From Luteimonas kalidii (GTDB taxonomy: Bacteria > Pseudomonadota > Gammaproteobacteria > Xanthomonadales > Xanthomonadaceae), in NCBI RefSeq assembly GCF_029887935.1, contig NZ_JARXRO010000014.1, positions 115,685 to 179,684 of the forward strand: a stretch of 64,000 nucleotides of DNA, in the 5' to 3' direction. Below the pieces are notes generated by a model. That model worked only from the letters and a program-made list of their open reading frames with translations, was not told where the DNA came from and did not search any database. Positions 43,511 through 52,369 of the stretch are shown here, piece by piece (position 1 is the stretch's first letter; each line of letters opens with the position of its first letter). The translations under genes and the position numbers were made by a program.

Positions 43511-43993
43511 ATGCGGATCCTGGTGGTGTGCCTGGGCAACATCTGCCGCTCGCCGCTGGCGGAGGGGCTGCTGCGCCACCACCTCGCGGCGGCGCGGCTG
43601 GGGCACCGGGTCGAGGTGGACTCCGCGGGCACCGGCGGCTGGCACGCCGGCGAACCGCCGGACCGCCGCACGATCGCCAACGCCGCCGGCCACGGGCTCG
43701 ACATCACGGCGCTGCGTGCGCGCCAGTTGCGCGACGCCGACTACCACGAGTTCCAGTGGCTGCTGTGCGCCGACCGCGCCAACCTGGCCGAAGTCCGCGG
43801 GCGCGCGCCGGTGGACGCGCCTGCGCGCAGCGCCCTGCTGCTCGAGTGGGCGGGGCTGGGGCAGGGCGCCGAGATCCCGGACCCGTACACCGGCGGCCCC
43901 GAGGCCTTCGAGCACGTGTGGAGCCTGGTCGACCGCGCCGCGCAGGCCATCGTGCAGCGGCTGGCGGACCGCACCCGGGCGATTGACGCATAA
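43511..43993 (+). CDS. Low-molecular-weight protein-tyrosine phosphatase
   Basis: A 160-residue phosphatase. The P-loop is VVCLGNICRSPLAEGLLRHH (C-x5-R-S), and the general acid is in IPDPYTGGPEAFEHV near 130. In proteobacteria such enzymes pair with BY-kinases in exopolysaccharide control (Wzb type), but no kinase is nearby. The start at 43511 is chosen; a GTG at 43499 would overlap kdsB. Confidence 0.93.
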   Translation: MRILVVCLGNICRSPLAEGLLRHHLAAARLGHRVEVDSAGTGGWHAGEPPDRRTIANAAGHGLDITALRARQLRDADYHEFQWLLCADRANLAEVRGRAPVDAPARSALLLEWAGLGQGAEIPDPYTGGPEAFEHVWSLVDRAAQAIVQRLADRTRAIDA

Positions 43994-44002
43994 TCTCCAC
44001 CG

Positions 44003-45427
44003 ATGGATGCGACCACCGCCCCCGAGTTTCCGCCGACCGTCGAGTGGCTGAACCTGCTGACGCCGCTGCGGATGACGCAGCTGCGCGGCAAGGTGTGCGC
44101 GCTGGCGTTCGTGAACGCGGGATCGGCCTGGTGCCAGCACCGGCTGGCCGACCTCGCGCGCCTGCGTGCGCGTTACGGCGAGCGCGTCAACGTGGTTGCC
44201 GTGCACGTGCCTCGGTTCGACAGCGAGCGCGACGCGCGCCGCATCGGCAAGCGGCTGAACCGGCAGCGCTACGACTTCCCCATCGGCCATGATCCGGACT
44301 GGACGCTGTGGCAGCACTACGGCATCGAGGCCTGGCCGACGGTGGTGCTGATCGACGGCGAGGGCCGGATTCGCGACCGCATCGTCGGCGACGGCCCGAT
44401 CCGCGAGCTCGACGCCCGCGTGAGCGCGCTGGCCGGCGAACTGGTGCCCACGCTGCCGAACGCGGATCCGATCGAGATGCGCCGCGGCGGCGAGCCTCCG
44501 CTGGCGCTGCGGTTCCCGACCGGCCTGGTGGTCTCGGGCAACTACCTCTACGTGGCCGACAGCGAGCACCACCGGGTGCTCGAATGCGACCAGGCCGGGC
44601 GGGTACTGCGCCAGTTCGGCAGCGGCGGCCCCGGGTTCATCGACGGCCCGATGGAACTGGCCGCATTCAACCGGCCGCACGGCATGTGCGTGTGGCGCGA
44701 CGCGCTGTACGTGGCCGACAGCGGCAACCATGCAGTGCGTCGGGTGGAGCTGCGCAGCGGCGACATCGACACCCTCTGCGGCGCCGGCCGTGCCGGCACG
44801 CCGCCCGAGGGTCCGATCCGGGACCCGCGTACGGTCGCACTCGACCAGCCGCGCGCGGTGGCGCTGAGCGGCGCGGCGCTGTTCATCGCCACCGCCGGCG
44901 ACAACCGGTTGTGGAAGTACGACCTGGGCACGCAGGCGCTGTCGCTGGTGGCAGGCTCCGGCCGCCTCGCGGTGACCGACGGCAAGGGGGCGGGGGCGGC
45001 GTTCGCCGAACCCTCGGCGCTGGCCGCGGTGCAGCAGGTGCTGTACGTATGCGATGCCGCCGGCTCCGCGATCCGCAGCGTCAACGTGCGCTCCGGGGCC
45101 GTGTCCACCCTGGTCGGCCAGGACCAGTGGCAGTACGGCAACGCCGACGGCGCCCGCACCGACGCGCGCCTGCAGCAGCCGCTGGCGATCGCGCTCGATC
45201 CCGATTCGCCGCTGCTGTGGATCGCCGACGGCGGCAACGACGCCCTGCGCTGCCTGCGTCTGGGCGGCGGCGAGCTGTCCACGGTCGAACTGCCGCAGCG
45301 CCTGCACGGTTCGGCCGGCCTGGCGGTGGCCAACGGCACGGTCTGGATCGCAGACACCGATGCCCACGCCGTGCTCCGCTTCGATTCGCGCACCGGGGCC
45401 CTGCGCCACGTCCCGATCGGCGAATGA
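44003..45427 (+). CDS. Thioredoxin-like/NHL-repeat protein (NHLRC2-like)
   Basis: A 474-residue two-domain protein: a thioredoxin-like domain (1-155) and a six-bladed NHL propeller (about 165-474) with repeats such as FPTGLVVSGNYLYVADSEHHRVLE, FNRPHGMCVWRDALYVADSGNHAVRR and LQQPLAIALDPDSPLLWIADGGNDALRC. The layout matches NHLRC2 of animals. The active site is degenerate: AWCQHR has the first Cys but no second. No signal peptide is present, so it is probably cytoplasmic. Its stop overlaps uvrC (ATGA). Confidence 0.88.
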   Translation: MDATTAPEFPPTVEWLNLLTPLRMTQLRGKVCALAFVNAGSAWCQHRLADLARLRARYGERVNVVAVHVPRFDSERDARRIGKRLNRQRYDFPIGHDPDWTLWQHYGIEAWPTVVLIDGEGRIRDRIVGDGPIRELDARVSALAGELVPTLPNADPIEMRRGGEPPLALRFPTGLVVSGNYLYVADSEHHRVLECDQAGRVLRQFGSGGPGFIDGPMELAAFNRPHGMCVWRDALYVADSGNHAVRRVELRSGDIDTLCGAGRAGTPPEGPIRDPRTVALDQPRAVALSGAALFIATAGDNRLWKYDLGTQALSLVAGSGRLAVTDGKGAGAAFAEPSALAAVQQVLYVCDAAGSAIRSVNVRSGAVSTLVGQDQWQYGNADGARTDARLQQPLAIALDPDSPLLWIADGGNDALRCLRLGGGELSTVELPQRLHGSAGLAVANGTVWIADTDAHAVLRFDSRTGALRHVPIGE

Positions 45428-47394
45428 CCGACGCAGCATCCGGCTCCGGCGCCCGCGCGACCGACGCCCCTCCCTTCGACGGCAAGGCCTTCGCCCGCGG
45501 GCTGAGCCTGGCGCCCGGCGTGTACCGCATGATCGCCGCCGACGGCAGCGTGCTGTACGTGGGCAAGGCCGGCGCGCTGAAGAAGCGCGTGGCCAGCTAC
45601 TTCAGCAATGCGCCGCGGCCCTCGCGCACCACGGCGATGCTGGCCCAGGTCGCTCGCATGGAGGTGACGGTCACCCGCACCGAAGGCGAGGCGCTGCTGC
45701 TGGAGAACCAGCTGATCAAGTCGCTCAAGCCGCGCTACAACGTGCTGCTGCGCGACGACAAGAGCTATCCGTACGTGCTGGTGACCCAGGAGCCCTGGCC
45801 GCGGCTGGCACTGCACCGCGGACCACGCCACGTGCCGGGGCGGTACTTCGGACCGTATCCGGGCGTGACCGCGGTGCGCGAGACGCTGAACATGATGCAC
45901 AAGCTGTTCCGGCTGCGCAGCTGCGAGGACAGCGTGTTCCGCAACCGGTCGCGGCCGTGCCTGCAGCACCAGATCGGACGCTGCACCGCGCCCTGCGTGG
46001 GCCTGGTGCCGGCGCGCGAGTACGCCGACGCGGTGCGCCGGGCCACGCTGTTCCTGGAAGGGCGCAGCGACGATCTGGCGCGCGAACTGGGCGAGGCGAT
46101 GGAGGCCGCGAGTGCACGCCTGGACTTCGAGGACGCCGCACGCCTGCGCGACCTGCTGACCGGCGTGCGCTCGATGCAGGCGCGCCAGTACGTCGACGGC
46201 CGCGCCGCCGAGCTGGACGTGCTGGCGGTGGCGATGCAGGGCACCCAGGCATGCGTCCTGCTGCTGGCGTTCCGCGACGGCCGCAACCTCGGCACCCGCG
46301 CGTTCTTTCCCCGCACCAACGGCAGCGACAACCCGGCCGAGGTGCTGGCCGCGTTCGTGTCCCAGTACTACGCCGAGCAGCCGCCGCCGCGCGAGATCGT
46401 GCTCGACCGCGCGATCGAGGACGTGCCGCTGCTGGAGGAGGCGTTCGGCGCGGCGGCCGGGCGCAAGGTGCAGCTGCGCTGCAACGTGCGCGGCGAGCGC
46501 GCCGGCTATGTCGACCTGGCGCGCCGCAACGCCGAGCTCTCGCTGGCGACCGAACTCGGCAGCCAGGCCGCGCAGCGGGCGCGGATGGCGTCGCTGCAGG
46601 CCCTGCTCGGACTGGACGCGCCGCCGGGGCGCATCGAATGCTTCGACATCAGCCACACCATGGGCGAGGCCACGGTCGCCTCGTGCGTGGTGTTCGATCA
46701 GGAGGGACCGGTGCGCGGCCAGTACCGGCGCTACAACATCGCCGGCATCGAGCCGGGCGACGACTACGCGGCCATGCAGCAGGCGCTGCAGCGCCGGTTC
46801 CGGCGCGCCGTCGAAGCGCCCGGCACGGCGGGAGCAGATGCGACTGGCGAGGCCGCTTCGCCGCCCCCGCACGAGACGGCACGCGGGCGCCGCCCCGACG
46901 CGGTCCTGCCGGACCTGCTGCTGATCGACGGTGGAGCGGGGCAGGTGGCGCAGGCGCGCGCGGTGCTGGACGCCAGCGGCATCGCCGACCAGGTGATGGT
47001 GGTGGGCGTGGCCAAGGGCGAGGAGCGGCGCGCCGGGCACGAACGCCTGCTGCTTCCCGACGGGCGCGAGCTGCGCCCGGGCGCGGATTCGCCCGGCCTG
47101 CAGCTGATCCAGCAGGTGCGCGACGAGGCCCACCGCTTCGCGATCACCGGCCACCGCGGCCGCAGGCAGAAGGCGCGCAACGTCAGCCGGCTGGAGGACA
47201 TCCCCGGTATCGGCCCGCGGCGGCGCGCCAGCCTGCTCAAGCATTTCGGCGGCCTGGCGGGACTCAAGGCAGCGGGCGCCGAGGAGATCGCCAAGGTGGA
47301 GGGCATCAACGAGGCGCTGGCCGGCCGGATCTATGCGACCCTGCACGGACTGCAGGAAGCCGTTCCCCCCGGCGCGCCCCCACGCACGACATGA
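45424..47394 (+). CDS. uvrC: Excinuclease ABC subunit UvrC
   Basis: A 656-residue nucleotide excision repair nuclease. GIY-YIG domain at about 30-110 (PGVYRMIAADGSVLYVGKAGALKKRV), UVR domain near 220-255, RNase H-like domain with IECFDISHTMGEATVASCVVF and LLIDGGAGQVAQA, and a C-terminal double HhH (IPGIGPRRRASLLKHFGG). It cuts both sides of the lesion with UvrB. A Pro/Ala/Gly-rich insert of about 35 residues (near 460-495) sits within the RNase H domain. ATGA overlaps on both sides, with the NHL gene and with pgsA. Confidence 0.97.
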   Translation: MTDAASGSGARATDAPPFDGKAFARGLSLAPGVYRMIAADGSVLYVGKAGALKKRVASYFSNAPRPSRTTAMLAQVARMEVTVTRTEGEALLLENQLIKSLKPRYNVLLRDDKSYPYVLVTQEPWPRLALHRGPRHVPGRYFGPYPGVTAVRETLNMMHKLFRLRSCEDSVFRNRSRPCLQHQIGRCTAPCVGLVPAREYADAVRRATLFLEGRSDDLARELGEAMEAASARLDFEDAARLRDLLTGVRSMQARQYVDGRAAELDVLAVAMQGTQACVLLLAFRDGRNLGTRAFFPRTNGSDNPAEVLAAFVSQYYAEQPPPREIVLDRAIEDVPLLEEAFGAAAGRKVQLRCNVRGERAGYVDLARRNAELSLATELGSQAAQRARMASLQALLGLDAPPGRIECFDISHTMGEATVASCVVFDQEGPVRGQYRRYNIAGIEPGDDYAAMQQALQRRFRRAVEAPGTAGADATGEAASPPPHETARGRRPDAVLPDLLLIDGGAGQVAQARAVLDASGIADQVMVVGVAKGEERRAGHERLLLPDGRELRPGADSPGLQLIQQVRDEAHRFAITGHRGRRQKARNVSRLEDIPGIGPRRRASLLKHFGGLAGLKAAGAEEIAKVEGINEALAGRIYATLHGLQEAVPPGAPPRTT

Positions 47395-48031
47395 CGTTGA
47401 CCATTCCCACCTGGCTGACCCTGCTGCGGATCCTGCTGATCCCGGTCCTGGTCGCCGTGTTCTACATGCCCTCGCAGTGGACCAACTTCGCCTCGGCCTT
47501 CGTGTTCATCCTGGCCGCGGTCACCGACTGGCTGGACGGCTGGATCGCGCGCCGCTTCCACCAGTACTCGGCCTTCGGCGCCTTCCTCGACCCGGTCGCG
47601 GACAAGCTGATGGTCGCGGTGGCGCTGTTCCTGATCGTGCAGGGGCACCCGACGCCCTGGATGGCGTTCTGGGCCGCGGTGATCGTGGGCCGCGAGATCG
47701 CGGTCTCGGCGCTGCGCGAATGGATGGCCGAGCTCGGCCAGCGGGCGACGGTCAAGGTCGCGGCGATCGGCAAGGTCAAGACCATCGCCCAGATGGTGGC
47801 TCTGTCGTGCCTGCTGTACGCGATCAACCCGCGCCACCCGCTGCAGCCGGGCACCGACATCTGGATGGGCCAGACCGTCTTCCACATCGGCGACTGGCTG
47901 CTGGGGGCGGCCGCGCTGCTCACCCTGTGGTCCGGGCTGGCCTACCTGCGCGCGGCCTGGCCGGTCCTGCGCGCGGCCGAACGTTCGGCTGTTGACAGTA
48001 CCCGGACAGGCGGTAAAATGCGCGGCTCAAC

Positions 48032-48041
<10 letters not shown>
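47391..48041 (+). CDS. pgsA: CDP-diacylglycerol-glycerol-3-phosphate phosphatidyltransferase PgsA
   Basis: A 216-residue membrane enzyme for phosphatidylglycerol synthesis. The CDP-alcohol phosphotransferase motif is AAVTDWLDGWIARRFHQYSAFGAFLDPVADK (DG-x2-AR-x8-G-x3-D-x3-D). About six helices. uvrC-pgsA order is typical. The gene ends unusually late: its stop TAG at 48039-48041 lies inside the 5' end of tRNA-Gly, and the tRNA promoter lies in its last 50 codons. It is possible that the last 15-20 residues are not conserved. Confidence 0.96.
47992..48019 (+). promoter_or_regulatory. Sigma-70 promoter for tRNA-Gly
   Basis: TTGACA at 47992-47997 and TAAAAT at 48014-48019, 16 bp apart. A GC-rich discriminator (GCGCGGCTC) follows, as in stringently controlled stable-RNA promoters. 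It lies within the pgsA coding end, 13 bp before the tRNA. Confidence 0.85.
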
Positions 48042-48107
<66 letters not shown>

Positions 48108-48118
48108 GTTCCAGCAGG

Positions 48119-48143
48119 CCCCGGCACCGCCGGGGTTTTGTTT
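48119..48143 (+). terminator. Intrinsic terminator after tRNA-Gly
   Basis: CCCCGGC (48119-48125), ACC loop, GCCGGGG (48129-48135), then TTTTGTTT. It lies 11 bp after tRNA-Gly, so most transcripts should end before tRNA-Cys, which then depends on read-through or its own promoter. Confidence 0.85.
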
Positions 48144-48188
48144 ATGCGGCCCCGGGACGTGTATCGTTCCGTCCTGGCGGCAGTCACC

Positions 48189-48262
48189 GGCCTGGTGGCA
48201 GAGTGGTTATGCAGCGGACTGCAAATCCGCGTACGCCGGTTCAATTCCGACCCAGGCCTCCA
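48189..48262 (+). tRNA. tRNA-Cys (anticodon GCA)
   Basis: A 74-base tRNA with encoded CCA. Acceptor GGCCTGG/CCAGGCC, anticodon loop CTGCAAA gives GCA between GCGGA and TCCGC, T arm CGGTTCAATTCCG. The Gly-Cys-Leu order after pgsA is common in gammaproteobacteria. Confidence 0.97.
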
Positions 48263-48311
48263 TCCTTCCGCCATCGTTGGCGCCAGCCCTGCGCTGGTGC
48301 GACAGGCCCAT

Positions 48312-48395
48312 GCCCGGGTGGCGAAACTGGTAGACGCAAGGGACTTAAAATCCCTCGGCCGCAAGGTCATGTCGGTTCGATCCCGACTCCGGGCA
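48312..48395 (+). tRNA. tRNA-Leu (anticodon TAA)
   Basis: A class II tRNA without encoded CCA. Acceptor GCCCGGG pairs with TCCGGGC (one G-U), anticodon loop CTTAAAA gives TAA between AGGGA and TCCCT, a long variable arm (CGGCCGCAAGGTCATG) and T arm CGGTTCGATCCCG follow. It ends 20 bp before the next CDS. Confidence 0.96.
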
Positions 48396-48414
48396 CACGC
48401 ATTCCAGGAGCCCG

Positions 48415-50037
48415 ATGAGCCGTTATTCCGCGTACGTCGCCTGCCTCGTGCTGACCGTCGCTTCGCTGTTGCTGGCGCTGCGCATGCCGGGATGGTGGTG
48501 GGCGGTGGCGGTGTTCGGCGCGCTGGCCGTGCTCGGTACGGTGGACCTGGTGCAGCGGCGCTCGACGCTGCGGCGCAACTACCCGCTGCTGGCGCACCTG
48601 CGCTACGGACTGGAGTCGATCCGGCCCGAGATCCGCCAGTACTTCATCGAGGACAACCTGGCCGAGGTGCCGTTCTCGCGCGAGAAGCGGGCGCTGGTGT
48701 ACCAGCGCGCCAAGAACGAACGCGACACGGTACCGTTCGGCAGCGAGCACGATCCGTACAGCGTGCACTACGAATGGATCAACCATTCGCTGGTGCCGGT
48801 GCACGTGGATTCGCACGATTTCCGGGTGCTGGTGGGCGGCAACGGCTCTGCGCCCTACGAGGCGAGCGTGTTCAACATCTCGGCGATGAGCTTCGGCTCG
48901 CTGTCGGCCAACGCGATCCGCGCCCTGAACGCGGGCGCGCGGCGCGGGGGCTTCTACCACGATACCGGCGAAGGCTCGATCTCGACCTACCATCGCGAGC
49001 ACGGCGGCGACCTGGTCTGGGAAATCGGTTCTGGCTACTTCGGTTGCCGCGACGAGGCCGGCCGCTTCAGCGAGGAGCGCTTCGTCGCCAACGCCCGCGA
49101 CCCGCAGGTGCGGATGATCGAGCTCAAGCTGTCGCAGGGCGCCAAGCCCGGCCACGGCGGGGTGCTGCCGGCGGCCAAGGTCACGGCGGAGATCGCCGCC
49201 GCGCGTGGCGTGCCGCAGGGCGTGGACTGCGTGTCGCCGGCGGCGCACTCGGCCTTCTCCACGCCGGCGGGGTTGCTCGAGTTCGTCGCCCGGCTGCGTG
49301 CACTCTCCGGCGGCAAGCCGACCGGGTTCAAGCTCGCCATCGGCCATCCCTGGGAATGGTTCAGCGTGGCCAAGGCGATGCAGGAGACCGGGGTGCTGCC
49401 GGACTTCATCGTCGTCGACGGTGCCGAAGGCGGCACCGGCGCCTCGCCGGCGGAGTTCATCAACCACGTCGGCCTGCCGATGCACGAGGCGCTGATGCTG
49501 GTGCACAACACCTTGGTCGGCCTGGGCCTGCGCGACCGGGTGCGCCTGGTCGGCGCGGGACGGATCGCGAGCGCGTTCGACATCGCGCGGACCATCGCCA
49601 TGGGCGCCGACTGGTGCAACGCCGGGCGCGGCTTCATGTTCGCGCTGGGCTGCATCCAGTCGCGCACCTGCCACAGCGACCATTGCCCGACCGGCGTGGC
49701 GACGCAGGACCCGAGGCGCTGGCGCACGCTCGACGTGGAGGACAAGGCCGCACGCGTGGCCAACTTCCACGGCAACACGCTGCGCGCACTGCGCGACCTG
49801 CTGGGCGCCGCCGGCCTGGAGCATCCATCGCAGCTTGGGCCGGAGCACATCCTGCGAAGGGTGTCGCCGACCGAGGTGCGCTCGCTGTCGGCGCTCTACC
49901 GCTTCCTGGAACCCGGGGAACTTCTGGACCGCGTGCCCGAGCATGCGGTGTTCCGGACCTTCTGGCAGATGTCGCGCGCCGACACGTTCGCTCCGCCGGA
50001 CCGGGTACTGGAGATGCGCCGCAGCAAGCTGCTGTGA
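48415..50037 (+). CDS. FMN-binding glutamate synthase domain protein
   Basis: A 540-residue protein with two N-terminal membrane helices (about 5-22 and 26-44) and a glutamate-synthase-type FMN barrel: ISAMSFGSLSANAIRALNAGA, YHDTGEGSIS, KPGHGGVLPAAKV, VDGAEGGTGASPAEFINHVGLP and GCIQSRTCHSDHCPTGVATQDP, the last with cysteines that can hold a 3Fe-4S cluster. It lacks the glutaminase domain, so it is not a classic GltB. Stand-alone members may act on other amino donors or be membrane-bound redox enzymes. It follows the tRNA genes directly. Confidence 0.92.
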   Translation: MSRYSAYVACLVLTVASLLLALRMPGWWWAVAVFGALAVLGTVDLVQRRSTLRRNYPLLAHLRYGLESIRPEIRQYFIEDNLAEVPFSREKRALVYQRAKNERDTVPFGSEHDPYSVHYEWINHSLVPVHVDSHDFRVLVGGNGSAPYEASVFNISAMSFGSLSANAIRALNAGARRGGFYHDTGEGSISTYHREHGGDLVWEIGSGYFGCRDEAGRFSEERFVANARDPQVRMIELKLSQGAKPGHGGVLPAAKVTAEIAAARGVPQGVDCVSPAAHSAFSTPAGLLEFVARLRALSGGKPTGFKLAIGHPWEWFSVAKAMQETGVLPDFIVVDGAEGGTGASPAEFINHVGLPMHEALMLVHNTLVGLGLRDRVRLVGAGRIASAFDIARTIAMGADWCNAGRGFMFALGCIQSRTCHSDHCPTGVATQDPRRWRTLDVEDKAARVANFHGNTLRALRDLLGAAGLEHPSQLGPEHILRRVSPTEVRSLSALYRFLEPGELLDRVPEHAVFRTFWQMSRADTFAPPDRVLEMRRSKLL

Positions 50038-50049
50038 GCGGCGAGGCGC

Positions 50050-51345
50050 TCAGGCGTCCGGCTCGACCCCGGGCGCCTCGCCGGTCTGGCCGGTACGACG
50101 CGCGACGACCGCGGTCGCAGTGACATCGGCCGAGGTGTTCGCGACGGTGGCGAACACGTCCGGGATGGTGTCCACCGCCAGCAGCACGCCCAGCGGTTCG
50201 ACCGGCAAGCCGAGCGACTGGGTGACCGGCATGTTGTTGGTCATGAAGCTCACCTGGCCGGGCAGCCCGACCGAGCCCATGCTGACCACGACGCTCAACG
50301 CCACCGCGGTCCCGAGCTGGACGGCGGTCAGGTCCACGCCGTACATCCAGGCGACGAAGCACGCCACCACGATGTACTGCGGCGGGCTGGCGATGCGGAA
50401 CAGCGAGACCGCCATCGGCAGCACCAGCGAGGTGACCGCGAGCGGATAGCCCAGGCGGTGGCGGGCGCTCTCGATCATCACCGGCAGCGAGGCGAGCGAG
50501 GACTGGGTGCTGGCCGCGATCGCCTGGACCGGCAGCAGCGCCCTGGCGAAGCGGCCCAGGCGCTCGCCGGCGACGAGGGTGGCGACCAGGTACAGCAGCA
50601 GCGTGATCGCGATGTACAGCGCGCACTGGGTGAGGATGTAGTAGCCCAGCGCGCTGAGCATGTCGATGCCCACGCGCGCGCACACCGCCAGCACCAGGGC
50701 GAACACGCCGACCGGTGCTGCCCACAGCACCCAGCGCACGATCACGATCATCGTGTCGCCGAGGGTCCGCACCAGTTCCAGCATGCGGGCGCGGCGATCC
50801 GGATCGATCCGGGTGAGGGCGAAGCCGAAGAACATCGCGAACACCACCAGCGGCAGCATCGTGCTGTTGGCCGCGGCCGCGATCGCGTTGCTGGGGATGA
50901 CGTTCACGATCCAGGCGCCGATGCCGGGCGCTTCGGCGAGGGTTTCCGGCGCCTGGATCGCGGCCCGGAACGAGGCGATCACCGCCTCGTCGCGCGGCAC
51001 CATCGACAGGAACGCCGGCGCGGCGACCGCCGCGAACGCGCCGGCCAGCGCCAGCAGCACCAGGAACACGCCGATCGCCGTGCGCGCGGTGCGCCCGGAG
51101 GCGGCGGCATCGGCGGCAGAGTTCACGCCCACCACCACCAGCGCCGCCACCAGCGGCACCACGGTCATCTGCAGCGCGTTGAGCCAGAGGCGGCCGATCG
51201 GCTGGACCGCATCGGCCACCTCGATCGCACGCACCGGATCGAAGGCCGCCAGCAGCAGTCCGGCGGCGGCGCCGAGCGCGAGTGCGATCAGCACCCGCGC
51301 GGGCATGGACAGGCCGGGACGCTTGGCGGCGGCAACAGGAGTCAT
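50050..51345 (-). CDS. Dicarboxylate/amino acid:cation symporter (DAACS family)
   Basis: A 431-residue symporter of the glutamate/aspartate transporter fold. The re-entrant hairpin HP1 motif is IAASTQSSLASLPVMIES and the TM7 region is FRIASPPQYIVV, with HP2 SMGSVGLPGQVSFMTNN. The typical NMDGT motif of TM7 is replaced by ASPPQ, so substrate specificity may differ from GltP. It is 171 bp downstream of the RpiR regulator and the last gene of a putative operon that handles cell-wall peptides; D- or L-glutamate or a dicarboxylate are likely cargo. Confidence 0.9.
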   Translation of the reverse strand: MTPVAAAKRPGLSMPARVLIALALGAAAGLLLAAFDPVRAIEVADAVQPIGRLWLNALQMTVVPLVAALVVVGVNSAADAAASGRTARTAIGVFLVLLALAGAFAAVAAPAFLSMVPRDEAVIASFRAAIQAPETLAEAPGIGAWIVNVIPSNAIAAAANSTMLPLVVFAMFFGFALTRIDPDRRARMLELVRTLGDTMIVIVRWVLWAAPVGVFALVLAVCARVGIDMLSALGYYILTQCALYIAITLLLYLVATLVAGERLGRFARALLPVQAIAASTQSSLASLPVMIESARHRLGYPLAVTSLVLPMAVSLFRIASPPQYIVVACFVAWMYGVDLTAVQLGTAVALSVVVSMGSVGLPGQVSFMTNNMPVTQSLGLPVEPLGVLLAVDTIPDVFATVANTSADVTATAVVARRTGQTGEAPGVEPDA

Positions 51346-51516
51346 GGAGTGGCGTTCATCCGGCAAGGTGAGGGGACTGGATAGCACGGCGCGACACGGG
51401 CCGCCGGCGGAATCGGGCCAGTGGGCATCGTTTCCCGGTGCCCATGCCTGGCCACGCTCGCGGCTCCCGGCCGACGGGGGTCGAGCTTGCACGACAGCGT
51501 CCTGGACACGGCCGGG

Positions 51517-52359
51517 TCAGCCATCGAGCATCGAGCGCACGTGCTCATGGTAGTCGGCCAGCTGGCGCCGGCGCGACTCGTCGCCGCACAGCAGCAGGAA
51601 CACCACGTCCAGCAACTGCTGCAGCGCAGCCTGGTAGAGCAGCGGTTCGACGTGGCTGGCCTCGTCGTGGGCCGAGACCAGCAGCGACAGGTCGGCATGG
51701 GCCCGCAGCGGATTGGCGGTGTGGCGGGTCACCGACACCACCTTGCCGCCGCGGGCGCGGAACAGCCGCGCGAGCTGGCACAGGGTGGCCGGCTGGCCGC
51801 GCTCGGAGAACAGCATCAGCACGTCGCCGGGTTTCGCGGTCGACACTTCTGCCGGCACCAGCACCGGGTCGAAGTGGTGGATCGCGAGGAATCCCAGCAG
51901 CGACAGGCGGATCGCGAAGGCGCGCGCCATCACGCTGTCCTCGCCGGTGCCGACCACGAACACCTTGCCGGCGTCGCGCAGCATCGCGGCGGCCGCGTCC
52001 ATCTGCTCGGGCGGGTTGAGCAGCCGCGTCTCCTCCTCGGCGCGCGACTTGGCCTGCCACAGTCCACGCGCCAGGGCGGCCTGGCGATGGTCTTCGGCAT
52101 CACTGGCGGCGGGCACGTCGACATCGCCATTGCGCGCGACGGCCTCGCCGATCGAGTACTTCAGATCGGGATAGCCCTTGAAGCCGAGCTTCTGGCTGAA
52201 CTTGACCACGCTCGACTGGCTGATCCCCAGCGCATTGGCCAGCTGCTGGGACGAGTAGTCGCGCAGAAGGTGGGCGTTGTCGAGGATGAAGTCGGCGATG
52301 CGGCGCTCGATCGCCGACATCTGTCCGCGCTCGGAGCGGATGATCAGCAGCGGCTGCAT
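51517..52359 (-). CDS. MurR/RpiR family transcriptional regulator
   Basis: A 280-residue regulator: an N-terminal HTH_6 (MSAIERRIADFILDNAHLL, SSQQLANALGISQSSVVKFSQKLGFKGYPDLK) and a C-terminal SIS domain (VFVVGTGEDSVMARAFAIRLSLLG and KPGDVLMLFSERGQ) that binds phosphosugars in MurR or RpiR. It lies 10 bp after the dipeptide epimerase gene. MurR itself controls MurNAc-6-P metabolism, so a murein-derived ligand is plausible. Confidence 0.93.
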   Translation of the reverse strand: MQPLLIIRSERGQMSAIERRIADFILDNAHLLRDYSSQQLANALGISQSSVVKFSQKLGFKGYPDLKYSIGEAVARNGDVDVPAASDAEDHRQAALARGLWQAKSRAEEETRLLNPPEQMDAAAAMLRDAGKVFVVGTGEDSVMARAFAIRLSLLGFLAIHHFDPVLVPAEVSTAKPGDVLMLFSERGQPATLCQLARLFRARGGKVVSVTRHTANPLRAHADLSLLVSAHDEASHVEPLLYQAALQQLLDVVFLLLCGDESRRRQLADYHEHVRSMLDG

Positions 52360-52369
52360 CGCCGTCGCC

